Origin: Rhodospirillaceae bacterium
Lineage (GTDB): Bacteria; Pseudomonadota; Alphaproteobacteria; Rhodospirillales; Magnetovibrionaceae
Direction: 5' to 3'
DNA: 11,907 nucleotides
NCBI GenBank assembly: GCA_002401565.1
Contig: NVTL01000040.1
Location: 10,692 to 22,598, forward strand
Shown: in pieces, positions 1 through 7,593 of the stretch
Numbering within the stretch: position 1 is the stretch's first letter
Layout of the letters: every line of letters starts with the position of its first letter
Notes under the pieces: generated by a model
Told to the model about the DNA's origin: nothing
The model's database searches: none
Seen by the model: the letters and a program-made list of their open reading frames with translations, nothing else
Position numbers and translations under genes: made by a program

Positions 1-1873
1 GCGTTTTGGGTTGTTTATAGGGTCTATCCGCCGCAGTTAAGGCTTCGAAAATATCGGCAATGGCGAGGATGCGAGCGGGCAAAGACATTTCATCGCGTGA
101 CAGCTTTTTGGGATAGCCTTTCCCGTCCATTGTTTCATGATGACCACCCGCATATTCGGGCACACGTGCCAAATATTTAGGGAACGGAAGTTCGCCCAAC
201 ATGTTGATGGTCTGTACCATGTGGTCGTTAATTTTAAAGCGTTCTTCGTCGTTTAGGGTGCCTTTGCGAAAACAAAGATTATACAGTTCGCCCTTATTGT
301 TCATGTTTTTGGGAATGTCCATTTTGAAGCCATGCTTGTTTTCGCCAAACGGATTTAAATCCCGGCCCGAACGCGCCGTGATGTGTTCGGCTTTGTTCAT
401 CAACACCTGTTCCGAAGACGGCGTTGGTGTTTGCGGCACATTTTCAAGAGCGATCAGTTCCATGTGCGACAATCCCAAGCGATCATCAAAATGACGCGTC
501 CAGTTACGCTCGGCGATTTGTTCCAGACGTTCAATTTTATCGTCACTCATAAATTCACCGCCCACATTGCACGTCGCGATAAATTCAAAGTCGTCTTGGA
601 TGCTGGATTGCTTGGCTGCAAGTTCCGCTTTTAGGGATTCAGCATTTTCAGGATGCGCCAATTGTTGTTTCAAGGAGTCAATTTCCACATCACGCAACAA
701 CACTTCGAAACGCATGCGAATTTCGTGAATACGGTTATAAATAGTTTCCAGTTTGGTGGCTTTATCGACCACGTATTCCGGCGTTGTCACCTTGCCGCAA
801 TCATGAAGCCAGCCGGCGATTTCAAATTCCCGCCATTCGTCTTCATTAAAGTCGAAATCGGCAAATATACCTTCGTCGGACGCGCACGCGGCTTCGGCCA
901 GCAAGTTGCCGATCAACGGCACACGTTCACAGTGCCCACCCGTATATTCAGACTTGGCATCAATCGCGGTCGCCGTTAATTTTACGATGGCATCAAAAAG
1001 TTCTTTTTGGGCGATGGTCAATTGGTGATTGTCCAAAGCCACCGCAGACTGAGAAGCCAAGGCTTCGATAAAACTTTTCAGATCATCGTCAAAGGCAATA
1101 ACTTGGCCTTTGACATCACGGGCATTTATCAGTTGAACAACACCGATCACGTCCCCCTGGCTGGTTTTCAAAGGGATGGTGAGGAACGATGTCGACCGAT
1201 ATCCGGTGCTGACATCAAAGGCTTTGGTGCCGGAAAAATCAAAACCGTCTTCTTGATAAGCATCCGCAATCATCACCGTTTTCCCCGTCAAGGCAACGTG
1301 GGTGACAATGTTGTGGTGATTGGGCTCTTGTGTTTTTTTATCAAACATGGGAACCGCGGGAAAGGTAATGTCTTGGCCCGATGTGCCACCCATGGCGATG
1401 TTCAAAGATTCCGTTTGCACGATTTTAAATTCTAACGTGTCGTCCGGCGTGCGGATGTACAACGTACCGCCATCGGCATTGGTCAGGTCCTTGGCCCCGA
1501 ACAGAATCAATTCCATCAGGCGATCATGATTGCGTTCGGCGGTCATGGACAGGCCAAACTTGACCAGTTTTTCAAGCTGGTCTTGGGCTTTTGCCAAGCT
1601 TGCGGTGCGGTCCTGTACGGTTTGTTCCAATTGGTCATTTGCTTGGGACAGCTGCAGGCGTTGGTCTTCGATGATTTTTCCGGAATCGCGTAAACTAGCC
1701 TCATTACGATCACTGATTTTCAACAATCGTTTGCTTTGTTTTATAAGTTTTTTATGGTCTTTCAACAAACCTTCTAATTCATGGCGAATGGATTGTGGAG
1801 TTTGTTCTGGACTTACAAGGAAGGTCTCTAGGTTTTCCACGGCGGCCAGTTCGGCCTCGAAGGGACTTTTCAT
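1..1873 (-). CDS. GAF domain HD-GYP cyclic-di-GMP phosphodiesterase (3' end cut by window start)
   Basis: Reading leftward from the ATG at 1873-1871, the frame stays open for 624 codons and runs off the window. Residues about 30-105 are a charged coiled coil. Residues about 108-285 look like a GAF sensory domain, ending in a typical pattern (IPL...GVVQLIN...ASQSAVALDN). Residues about 290-624 are an HD-GYP domain: GGHCERV near 312-318, the metal-binding HD pair at H357-D358 (WLHDCGK), HHE at 578-580 and GYP at 586-588, then an IADIFEALTAADRPYK-like helix. HD-GYP enzymes hydrolyse cyclic-di-GMP in the cytoplasm. About 150 extra residues separate the HD motif from the GTLNDEER segment that normally follows it closely. 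The start overlaps the upstream stop by one base (TAATG), with AGGA at 1883-1886 as ribosome site, so translation is probably coupled to the PocR/PP2C sensor. No transmembrane segment is seen. Family assignment is firm; activity and ligand are inferred. Confidence 0.93.
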   Translation of the reverse strand, partial: MKSPFEAELAAVENLETFLVSPEQTPQSIRHELEGLLKDHKKLIKQSKRLLKISDRNEASLRDSGKIIEDQRLQLSQANDQLEQTVQDRTASLAKAQDQLEKLVKFGLSMTAERNHDRLMELILFGAKDLTNADGGTLYIRTPDDTLEFKIVQTESLNIAMGGTSGQDITFPAVPMFDKKTQEPNHHNIVTHVALTGKTVMIADAYQEDGFDFSGTKAFDVSTGYRSTSFLTIPLKTSQGDVIGVVQLINARDVKGQVIAFDDDLKSFIEALASQSAVALDNHQLTIAQKELFDAIVKLTATAIDAKSEYTGGHCERVPLIGNLLAEAACASDEGIFADFDFNEDEWREFEIAGWLHDCGKVTTPEYVVDKATKLETIYNRIHEIRMRFEVLLRDVEIDSLKQQLAHPENAESLKAELAAKQSSIQDDFEFIATCNVGGEFMSDDKIERLEQIAERNWTRHFDDRLGLSHMELIALENVPQTPTPSSEQVLMNKAEHITARSGRDLNPFGENKHGFKMDIPKNMNNKGELYNLCFRKGTLNDEERFKINDHMVQTINMLGELPFPKYLARVPEYAGGHHETMDGKGYPKKLSRDEMSLPARILAIADIFEALTAADRPYKQPKT

Positions 1874-4599
1874 TATGTATCATCCTGAATTTTGAATCCG
1901 AACACGGCAACATCATCGCGGCGGCGTTGAGCGCCTTGATAGGTTATGAGGGCTTCGCGTATGGACTCTTTTTGCTTTGACATCGGTAAATCTTGGACAT
2001 CCAACAAAAGTTTGCGGAAGCGTTTTTTGCCAAACATGCGTCCCCGCTCGCCACCAACTTGGTCAACCAATCCATCCGATGTCATATAAAAAGATTTGTT
2101 TCGAAGATTAACAATTTCGTGTTCTTCGTAGTCTTGATTATGATCGATGCCACGATAACCAATGCCGCTTTTGGTGCCTTTGATAACCGTGATGTTGCCA
2201 TTTTCAAGAAGGTTCAATTCAAAGCGTGCACCGACAAAAGTAACGCTGTCCATTTCTGCGCTGATGTAACACATGCCCAATTCCATACCATCATCGGATT
2301 CACCTTTGTTGCCGTGCTGGCCCAAGGTCATTTGCACCAACTGATGCAAACGTTGCATCAATTTTGCGACCTGTCCGCCCGCAATGTCGGATAAGGCATT
2401 GTCCAAGGCGCCCGTCGCGATCAGCGTCATAAAGGCGCCCGGCACACCGTGGCCTGTGCAATCCCCCAAAATGATCAAGTATCCGTCCCCCCACAGGCGG
2501 CTCCAATAAATATCACCGCCGACAATATCTCGGGGTTCCCACCACACAAAGTGATCGGATAAAACAGAGGAAAACGAAGCCTCGTCTGGCAAGACAGAGC
2601 GTTGAATGCGCGCGGCATAATCAATGGAATCTGAAATCACAGAATAAGCATCGGCCAATTTATTTTGTGATTGTTTGCGTTCGGTAATATCGGCATACAT
2701 GCTGACAAATCCACCGCCTTCGATGGGACCGCCGCGCACTTCGATGAACATACCGTTGGGGCGTTGGCGATCAAAAGCATGGGGGGCGAATTTTTTCGCG
2801 AGGGCTATTTTTTCGTTAAAGATTAGTTCCGGGTCACCCTCGCCAAATTCCAGTTTCCCAATATCATAACGGGTCATTTGTTCGAACGTTGGCGCACGAT
2901 CAAGCATGTCTTCGGGATAACCGCGAATTTCAACAAACGGCTTGTTCCACGCGATCAGTTTTAAATCTTTGTCAAAGGCCGCAATGCCCACGGTCATGCT
3001 GTCCATCACGGCTTTGATCAGGTCGCGTTGTTGTTGAACTTCTACCGTGCGTTCTTTGACCAAGTCTTCAAGGTGTTCTTGATAATCGGCCAGTTCAACG
3101 CGGGCCAATTCCGCATCTTCGGCCAAGCTCATGGCGGCCGAGCGTTCTTTGCGCAGGGTACCTTGCGCGTCTACAGCCTTTATTGAAGACAACGACATAG
3201 ACGCGACCAAATCGGCAAATTCTGTTAGAAAGCCTAAAATAGCCGGAAGCTTATCTTCATCGACGATGGGAGCCTCTGAAATCGCCGCTAAATATTCTTT
3301 TTCGTCAAAGCCGAATTCTTTAGCTTGCGCGGCAAAGAATTTTAAGTCCGGGGCTTTCAGGAAAAACTGGCCAATAAACACATTGGCAATATGAACACCG
3401 TCAACAATGATCGGCGCAGCACTGTCCGTCAGGCCGTTTTTACAATTGTATATGGCAAACTTCTCACCGTCGTTAAGGCGGAGCGCCAAATCCGTGTCGC
3501 TTTCAATGCAGCGTTTACAGGTGTCTTCATTGACCCGGTGAAAATCTGTGCAGGCTTTTTGCCAATGCGATTGCGCTAAAATATTGGCTTCAAGATCGAT
3601 AATGGCCGCCGGCACACCAACAGCCTCACAAAAACTTTCGAACAATTTTTGTATATTTTCAGCCTGTAACAATTCAAGGAAATGTTCCCGCGTGGTGACG
3701 GTGGGTAATGCGGGAAGTTGATCTGGATCGGGCGTATCGTCAACTTGATCAACAGAGCTAAACAGCTTATCTCGGCCCAGTTCTTCAGATAGGCCATTGG
3801 CCTTGGTTTTTAATTCAATAACCCGCAATTCCCGGCCCATGGCAAGACGGTTAAAACGTTCAACCTCTTCGATTTTGTCTTTCAGGTTCGTTTCCGATTG
3901 GCGCAGTTCATCTGCATGTTGAATCAATGTTTCTTCGGTCGAAATCTGTTTTTCCTGCATGCCGTTAAAGGCCGAAATCACGTTGCCGATTTCGTCCCGG
4001 CTGGGCCAATCAACGGGTTCCCATACGCGTTCTTCATCCATGCGTTTAATGGAACTGCGCAGATGATAAATGGGCCGCAGAATAATCCGTTGGGTCACAA
4101 ACCACGTCACCACGATTAACGTCAACATCAACACCAAAAGAATCAGGGCGTTGGTCTTAAGGTGTTTTGATACATTGTTCTTAATCAAGTCGCTGTGCAC
4201 AGATATGACAATGCGCCCCACGGTTTCTTCGATTTTTCCCGTGCGATATGTGATGGGGATGTCGAGTTCAAAATCAACGACTTCGGCGGAAATATGCGTA
4301 TCCCCGACCTTGCTGATGGATTGATCGCTGGCGTCAAAGACTTCCATCGCGTGGATGTAAGGTAACTTGCCAATTTCAGACACCAGACTGGACACTTGGT
4401 CCAAATCATATTCCCACAAGGCATTGCCCAAGGCACTTTGCTGGACCGCTGCGGTGCGGTTTAAAGAGACGATCAACGATGCTCGTTCTTGCTGGTAATA
4501 AAGATATTCCAGCGCGCCAAAAAGAACCAAGACACTCAGCCCCACCATGGGAACGTAATAGGCCAGCAATTTGGCTAAAAGGGAATTGGTCTTAAACAC
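1873..4599 (-). CDS. membrane sensor serine phosphatase: periplasmic region, HAMP, PocR, PAS, SpoIIE/PP2C
   Basis: This 908-residue protein has a membrane helix at about 13-31, a periplasmic CHASE/Cache-like region (32-148), a second helix (151-168) and a HAMP linker (about 170-222). A coiled coil follows, then a PocR domain at about 310-470 with cysteines at 350, 361, 364 and 386, a second coiled coil (480-525), a PAS domain (525-645) ending in the usual DITERK, and a SpoIIE/RsbU-type PP2C phosphatase (655-905). Metal-binding acidic positions of that family are visible: D696 (GGDIYW), D713 (GDCTGHG), D842 (SDG) and D895 (RRDD). Such proteins usually dephosphorylate a serine of an anti-anti-sigma or similar partner; none is encoded here. 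PocR domains bind small molecules in other regulators. The start is GTG, chosen because AAGGA lies seven bases upstream (4607-4611) and the first helix is retained. It lies 3 nt after the preceding gene and overlaps the next by one base. Ligand and partner are unknown. Confidence 0.95.
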   Translation of the reverse strand: MFKTNSLLAKLLAYYVPMVGLSVLVLFGALEYLYYQQERASLIVSLNRTAAVQQSALGNALWEYDLDQVSSLVSEIGKLPYIHAMEVFDASDQSISKVGDTHISAEVVDFELDIPITYRTGKIEETVGRIVISVHSDLIKNNVSKHLKTNALILLVLMLTLIVVTWFVTQRIILRPIYHLRSSIKRMDEERVWEPVDWPSRDEIGNVISAFNGMQEKQISTEETLIQHADELRQSETNLKDKIEEVERFNRLAMGRELRVIELKTKANGLSEELGRDKLFSSVDQVDDTPDPDQLPALPTVTTREHFLELLQAENIQKLFESFCEAVGVPAAIIDLEANILAQSHWQKACTDFHRVNEDTCKRCIESDTDLALRLNDGEKFAIYNCKNGLTDSAAPIIVDGVHIANVFIGQFFLKAPDLKFFAAQAKEFGFDEKEYLAAISEAPIVDEDKLPAILGFLTEFADLVASMSLSSIKAVDAQGTLRKERSAAMSLAEDAELARVELADYQEHLEDLVKERTVEVQQQRDLIKAVMDSMTVGIAAFDKDLKLIAWNKPFVEIRGYPEDMLDRAPTFEQMTRYDIGKLEFGEGDPELIFNEKIALAKKFAPHAFDRQRPNGMFIEVRGGPIEGGGFVSMYADITERKQSQNKLADAYSVISDSIDYAARIQRSVLPDEASFSSVLSDHFVWWEPRDIVGGDIYWSRLWGDGYLIILGDCTGHGVPGAFMTLIATGALDNALSDIAGGQVAKLMQRLHQLVQMTLGQHGNKGESDDGMELGMCYISAEMDSVTFVGARFELNLLENGNITVIKGTKSGIGYRGIDHNQDYEEHEIVNLRNKSFYMTSDGLVDQVGGERGRMFGKKRFRKLLLDVQDLPMSKQKESIREALITYQGAQRRRDDVAVFGFKIQDDT

Positions 4600-4602
4600 G
4601 GG

Positions 4603-5412
4603 CTAATCCTTACCTTCAAAACATGCATAATCGTCATCACAAGGCTTGTTCCCCTGTGCCGCCCGATCATACACAACTTGCATCACCTGTTCACGAATAC
4701 GTCCCAATTCGCCATTTTCATGCATGGCTTTTAAGACGCTTGTGATCTTGGGGATTAACGCTTTGTGGCTGGTATGGATGTAATGATAGAGGTCAAAACG
4801 TTCCAAGGCAGGGCTCAACGGATAGATTTTGTCGATCCCGTTTAGCTTCATATTATAAAGACCGTTAAATTTTGGCGATAAAGCCAATTCGCACCGCCCA
4901 GAAACCAACATTTTAAACAGCATCGTATAATCTTTGGTCAGCACCACATCCATGCCTGCGGTCAGGCGTTCGGCAAATTTAATGCCACGAATGATGCAAA
5001 CCCGGTGGCCGCGCAGGCTGTCCTTGCCTTTGATAGAAAGGCCTTGTTCACGCGAAAATACAGAGGCCTCAATATAATTGATAAAAGGATCAATACGGAC
5101 CAAGTTTGTATAGGTTTTGTCGATGCCAAATATGCGTTGAACCTCGCCCGTGACTTTTCCATCGTCCGCCATGCGCAAGGCCCGTTCAGCGGGGAGTTTT
5201 CGGATTTCAACATCAATTCCGATGCGTTTATAAGCGGTCCGCAAAATGACTTCGCTGATCACCGTATCCACGGTGTTGAGCGGTGTCACCAAAACAATCG
5301 GCTCTGCCTTGGTAACGTGGCTTGAGAGCAGCCCAAAAAGGAGAAGACCAGCCCCCAGCCAGCGCGGTGCGTTAACTTTCAAGTTTTGCAGATGATTTAA
5401 GTGAATGTGCAT
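4603..5412 (-). CDS. periplasmic solute-binding-like protein (SBP_bac_3 type)
   Basis: This 269-residue protein begins with a Sec signal peptide: basic start, hydrophobic core at about 19-31 (WLGAGLLLFGLL), and likely cleavage after VTKA near residue 36. The mature part resembles the family 3 extracellular solute-binding fold: an early strand (VLVTPLNTVD), an LPAERALRM segment like those that follow the first lobe, a DPF...EASVFSR stretch, and a late GRCELALSP hinge-like segment. Such proteins either deliver ligands to ABC permeases or act as stand-alone sensory binding proteins. No permease or ATPase gene is nearby, and the next gene, only 3 nt away, encodes a membrane sensor phosphatase, so a sensory role in the periplasm is the better inference. 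The ATG at 5412 is preceded by GGAAA with reasonable spacing. The ligand cannot be told from sequence; amino acids are common for the family. Confidence 0.85.
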   Translation of the reverse strand: MHIHLNHLQNLKVNAPRWLGAGLLLFGLLSSHVTKAEPIVLVTPLNTVDTVISEVILRTAYKRIGIDVEIRKLPAERALRMADDGKVTGEVQRIFGIDKTYTNLVRIDPFINYIEASVFSREQGLSIKGKDSLRGHRVCIIRGIKFAERLTAGMDVVLTKDYTMLFKMLVSGRCELALSPKFNGLYNMKLNGIDKIYPLSPALERFDLYHYIHTSHKALIPKITSVLKAMHENGELGRIREQVMQVVYDRAAQGNKPCDDDYACFEGKD

Positions 5413-5483
5413 TCATATTTCCATTTAAATTCTGTACTAACCATGCGCTTTGCCTTAAAGAATTACAACCCGGAAATATCTAT

Positions 5484-6215
5484 TTATTTAAGCGCATGCT
5501 CATCTTTAAGAGCTTGAACGGCCTGCACAAACTTATCTATTTTTGTGGTTCGTTTTAAGCCCTTACCGCCCACCAGCCAGATGGCTTCATGAGCAATTGT
5601 GGCCCCAAGCTTGACCACCAGTTCGGACCGTGTTGGATCGACAAAGTCCTGAGCCTGATCACACATCCAATAAAAAGCCGCGTCAGAGGAGCCCTTAAGC
5701 ACCTCAATGACTTTCTTTTCTGTGCGGACCGAGATCAGGTTTTCAAAACCTTCCCCCGTCAGGAATTTTTTATGAGATGTTCCCTGCCACACAATAACGC
5801 GTTTTAGTTTACGAGCTTGCTCAAGACTTTTGATCTTGTGAGCAACGGACACAAAACACATCGCATCTTCTTGAAGTGGGGTTAACCACGTAAATCTATG
5901 TTCACGTTCTGCGGTGCGGGTGAACGGAAACAGCAAAAGATGATCAGAATATTCTGTTTCCTTAACCGCGCGCGCCCACGGCACCAGCCTATAATCAACA
6001 GCCACGCCAGACCGTGCAGAGGCTTCCTTAAAGAAAGTGGCGAAGGCCCCGACGATTTCATCGTCTTTCTGTTCGATTCTGCCCCCCGCAACACCCGTGC
6101 TGATGAGATGAATATTATCAGCAGCCGCTTGAGATTCGGGCGGCTGAACAAACGCCGTGAACACAACGCAAAAAAGCAAAATAATACGCGGGGGGAAAAT
6201 CTGTGGACGATACAT
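5484..6215 (-). CDS. second periplasmic solute-binding-like protein, first gene of the sensor operon
   Basis: This is a 243-residue secreted protein. A signal peptide spans about residues 1-31 (hydrophobic IILLFCVVFTAFV, then SQAAA as likely cleavage region). The mature sequence carries marks of permease-less family 3 binding proteins: VPWARAVKE near 79-87, a segment reading LLFPFTRTAEREHRFTW, a VIVWQGTSHKKFL stretch and an AFYWMCDQ segment. It is distantly similar in style to the 269-residue protein downstream, from which it is separated by 71 bases with no terminator visible, so the two are probably co-transcribed. The ATG at 6215 has AAGG at about six bases spacing. It is a candidate ligand receptor feeding the membrane sensor phosphatase. 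A stand-alone binding role with an ABC transporter elsewhere remains possible. Confidence 0.82.
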   Translation of the reverse strand: MYRPQIFPPRIILLFCVVFTAFVQPPESQAAADNIHLISTGVAGGRIEQKDDEIVGAFATFFKEASARSGVAVDYRLVPWARAVKETEYSDHLLLFPFTRTAEREHRFTWLTPLQEDAMCFVSVAHKIKSLEQARKLKRVIVWQGTSHKKFLTGEGFENLISVRTEKKVIEVLKGSSDAAFYWMCDQAQDFVDPTRSELVVKLGATIAHEAIWLVGGKGLKRTTKIDKFVQAVQALKDEHALK

Positions 6216-6477
6216 ATCAAGCCTTTTTTTAAGAGTTAGACGTTATCTAATATAATCAAAGCACAAATTAATGTTCCCGGCAAATTTGCGACAATACAGG
6301 TCGATACCAACAGCAAAGTATAGTCAGTGTTTTAATCCATTCCTCTTACAAGGACTGTTAAATATACTTATAGTAGTTACATATACGGATTATAGACAAT
6401 CATTACATGAGTAAACTACAATTCAGTCTATGAACAAATAAGGGGGTGTCTGATTGTTTAATCCGAAGGGCTAGATC
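6216..6477. other. AT-rich divergent intergenic region
   Basis: These 262 bases separate the leftward sensor operon from the rightward 140-residue gene and should hold promoters for both. The stretch is clearly richer in A and T than the flanking genes, and repeats short TATA-like motifs (for example TATACT at 6363, TATAGT at 6369, TATAGA at 6391). No convincing inverted-repeat operator or riboswitch was recognised. Confidence 0.7.
6345..6374 (+). promoter_or_regulatory. possible sigma-70-like promoter for the 140-residue gene
   Basis: CTTACA (6345-6350) and TATAGT (6369-6374) are separated by 18 bases and match the -35 and -10 consensus at 4 and 5 of 6 positions. They lie about 100 bases upstream of the ATG at 6478. 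In an AT-rich stretch such matches arise by chance, so this is only a candidate. Confidence 0.3.
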
Positions 6478-6900
6478 ATGATAGTTGCCAACTCAGGCTT
6501 AATGTCGAAAAAGCAGGTGTTTGATTTCTTGCTGGACATTTTCGACGATTATTTAAACACCACCGACCATACCGAAAGTGGACAGGGCGATGTGCATTCC
6601 CCCTTGAAGCTCTGGTTTAAATTTGAAGACCAAGACCTTGATTTTTTCATCAAACGCGACGGCATGTTTTCATCACGATATGGTGCCGTCAATGAATTTT
6701 ATTTTTTCTCCAGTATGGATGAACAGGGCTCGGGTTGTGTCTTTGTTGGGCGTTACCAAAACGGCCTGGACAAAAACAGTCGGCCAAAATTTGAATACAG
6801 CAGAACTTATAAAAACGGCACCCAAATGGACGTGGAGACCATGCTGAACTCCCTTAAAGTTGCCCACGATCTGAACGTACTCGAACGCCATTATGCTTGA
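6478..6900 (+). CDS. hypothetical protein, 140 residues
   Basis: I do not recognise this family. The protein is soluble-looking, with no signal peptide or membrane helix, and is rich in aromatic and acidic residues (for example LWFKFEDQDLDFF and NEFYFF). The predicted pattern is a short amphipathic helix near the start (QVFDFLLDIFDDYL) followed by several probable beta strands. The ATG at 6478 is preceded by AAGGG (6466-6470) with seven bases spacing, supporting this start; a second Met at residue 9 is possible but has no clear ribosome site. The gene stands alone, divergent from the sensor operon, with about 227 bases before trxC. The good ribosome site and ordinary codon use favour a real gene. 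Function is unknown; a role linked to the divergent signalling operon is possible but unsupported. Confidence 0.78.
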   Translation: MIVANSGLMSKKQVFDFLLDIFDDYLNTTDHTESGQGDVHSPLKLWFKFEDQDLDFFIKRDGMFSSRYGAVNEFYFFSSMDEQGSGCVFVGRYQNGLDKNSRPKFEYSRTYKNGTQMDVETMLNSLKVAHDLNVLERHYA

Positions 6901-6909
6901 ACGTTGGCC

Positions 6910-7113
6910 TTAGTTCAGGCCCTCTCCTTTGCTCATCAAACGCATATGTTTTACGGCAACTTTTAATCCACCTTCGCCCGGATGCCAGGTGATTTTGGCT
7001 TTACCGTTAAAATGGGAAGAGAACTTAAACTTTGCGAGATATTTATATCGATACTTGCCAGAGGCTCGGGGCTTGCGAAAGGCTCAAAATGAACTATCTC
7101 TGAATTTCAACAT
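6910..7113 (-). pseudogene. possible broken small gene or gene remnant with in-frame TGA
   Basis: On the minus strand, the frame from ATG at 7113 gives nine residues (MLKFRDSSF), then TGA at 7086-7084, then 57 open codons ending in TAA at 6912-6910. The 57-residue part looks protein-like: it is basic, with KYRYKYLAKFKF followed by KAKITWHPGEGGLKVAV and a KHMRLMSKGEGLN end. It has no start codon of its own before a late internal ATG and no ribosome site. It may be the tail of a decayed gene or chance open frame. The opposite-strand reading here (from a TTG at 6929) has no ribosome site and looks less natural. This region otherwise holds no gene between 6901 and trxC. Confidence 0.3.
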
Positions 7114-7117
7114 GTTT

Positions 7118-7123
7118 AGAGGT
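7118..7123 (+). promoter_or_regulatory. ribosome binding site deciding the trxC start
   Basis: AGAGGT lies four bases before the ATG at 7128. It overlaps the alternative GTG at 7122, so that GTG cannot use it; this selects the ATG. Confidence 0.65.
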
Positions 7124-7127
7124 GATT

Positions 7128-7571
7128 ATGACTGAAACGTATCAAGCTGTCTGTCCAAAGTGTTCTACAATCAATCGCCTGCCCAAAGCCAAAAAGGCCA
7201 AAGAGGCCAAGGAGGCCAAGTGTGGGAAATGTGGCGAAGCCATGTTTAACGGCAAGCCAGTTGTATTGACCGCGGGTTCGTTCGCTCGTCACCTTAAATC
7301 CAATGACATTCCTGTGGTTGTTGATTTTTGGGCCGATTGGTGCGGACCGTGTAAAATGATGGCGCCTGAATTTGCAAAAGCGGCGGCCCAAATGGAACCC
7401 GCCGCACGCTTTGCCAAGGTCGATACCGAAGCCGAACAATCCATTGCTGCCCAATACAATATTCGTAGCATTCCCACATTGATCGTTTTTAAAGGCGGTA
7501 AAGAAGTCGGCCGCCAAGCCGGGGCCATGTCGGCCGATCAGTTAAAAGCGTGGGTCAGACAATACGTTTAA
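7128..7571 (+). CDS. trxC: thioredoxin 2 (zinc-ribbon thioredoxin, TrxC)
   Basis: This 147-residue protein is a cytoplasmic thiol-disulfide reductase of the TrxC type. The N-terminus holds two CxxC pairs (C9/C12 and C32/C35) that form the zinc ribbon characteristic of TrxC. The thioredoxin fold follows, with the catalytic WCGPC at 71-75 and the cis-proline at P116 in RSIPT. TrxC is usually kept reduced by thioredoxin reductase and is often induced by oxidative stress. The length matches the family (about 140). The linker between the Cys pairs is unusual: it reads KAKKAKEAKEAK and is encoded by degenerate 9-base tandem repeats. The ATG at 7128 is preferred over GTG at 7122 because AGAGGT would be the ribosome site. 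The gene converges on the DUF302 gene with 22 bases between stops. Confidence 0.96.
   Translation: MTETYQAVCPKCSTINRLPKAKKAKEAKEAKCGKCGEAMFNGKPVVLTAGSFARHLKSNDIPVVVDFWADWCGPCKMMAPEFAKAAAQMEPAARFAKVDTEAEQSIAAQYNIRSIPTLIVFKGGKEVGRQAGAMSADQLKAWVRQYV
7184..7220 (+). repeat. 9-base degenerate tandem repeat inside trxC
   Basis: Three clear 9-base units, AAAAGGCCA (7192-7200), AAGAGGCCA (7201-7209) and AGGAGGCCA (7210-7218), follow a weaker leading copy (7184-7191). They encode an Ala-Lys/Glu-Lys run between the two zinc-ribbon Cys pairs. Units are in frame, so slippage would add or remove three residues without a frameshift. Confidence 0.8.
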
Positions 7572-7593
7572 TTGCGTTCAGCTCGAAGGTGCT

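Noticed and set aside
1007..1435. 142-codon plus-strand frame opposite the GAF/HD-GYP gene
   Set aside because: Lies fully antisense to a GAF domain with clear family motifs; no ribosome site or family resemblance.
6271..6414. 47-codon plus-strand frame with a hydrophobic middle in the AT-rich intergenic region
   Set aside because: No ribosome site before its ATG, and composition fits a promoter region rather than a gene.
6929..7135. Plus-strand 68-codon frame starting at TTG and overlapping the start of trxC
   Set aside because: No ribosome site, a rare start codon, and it runs over the trxC ribosome site and start; the opposite strand looks more protein-like.
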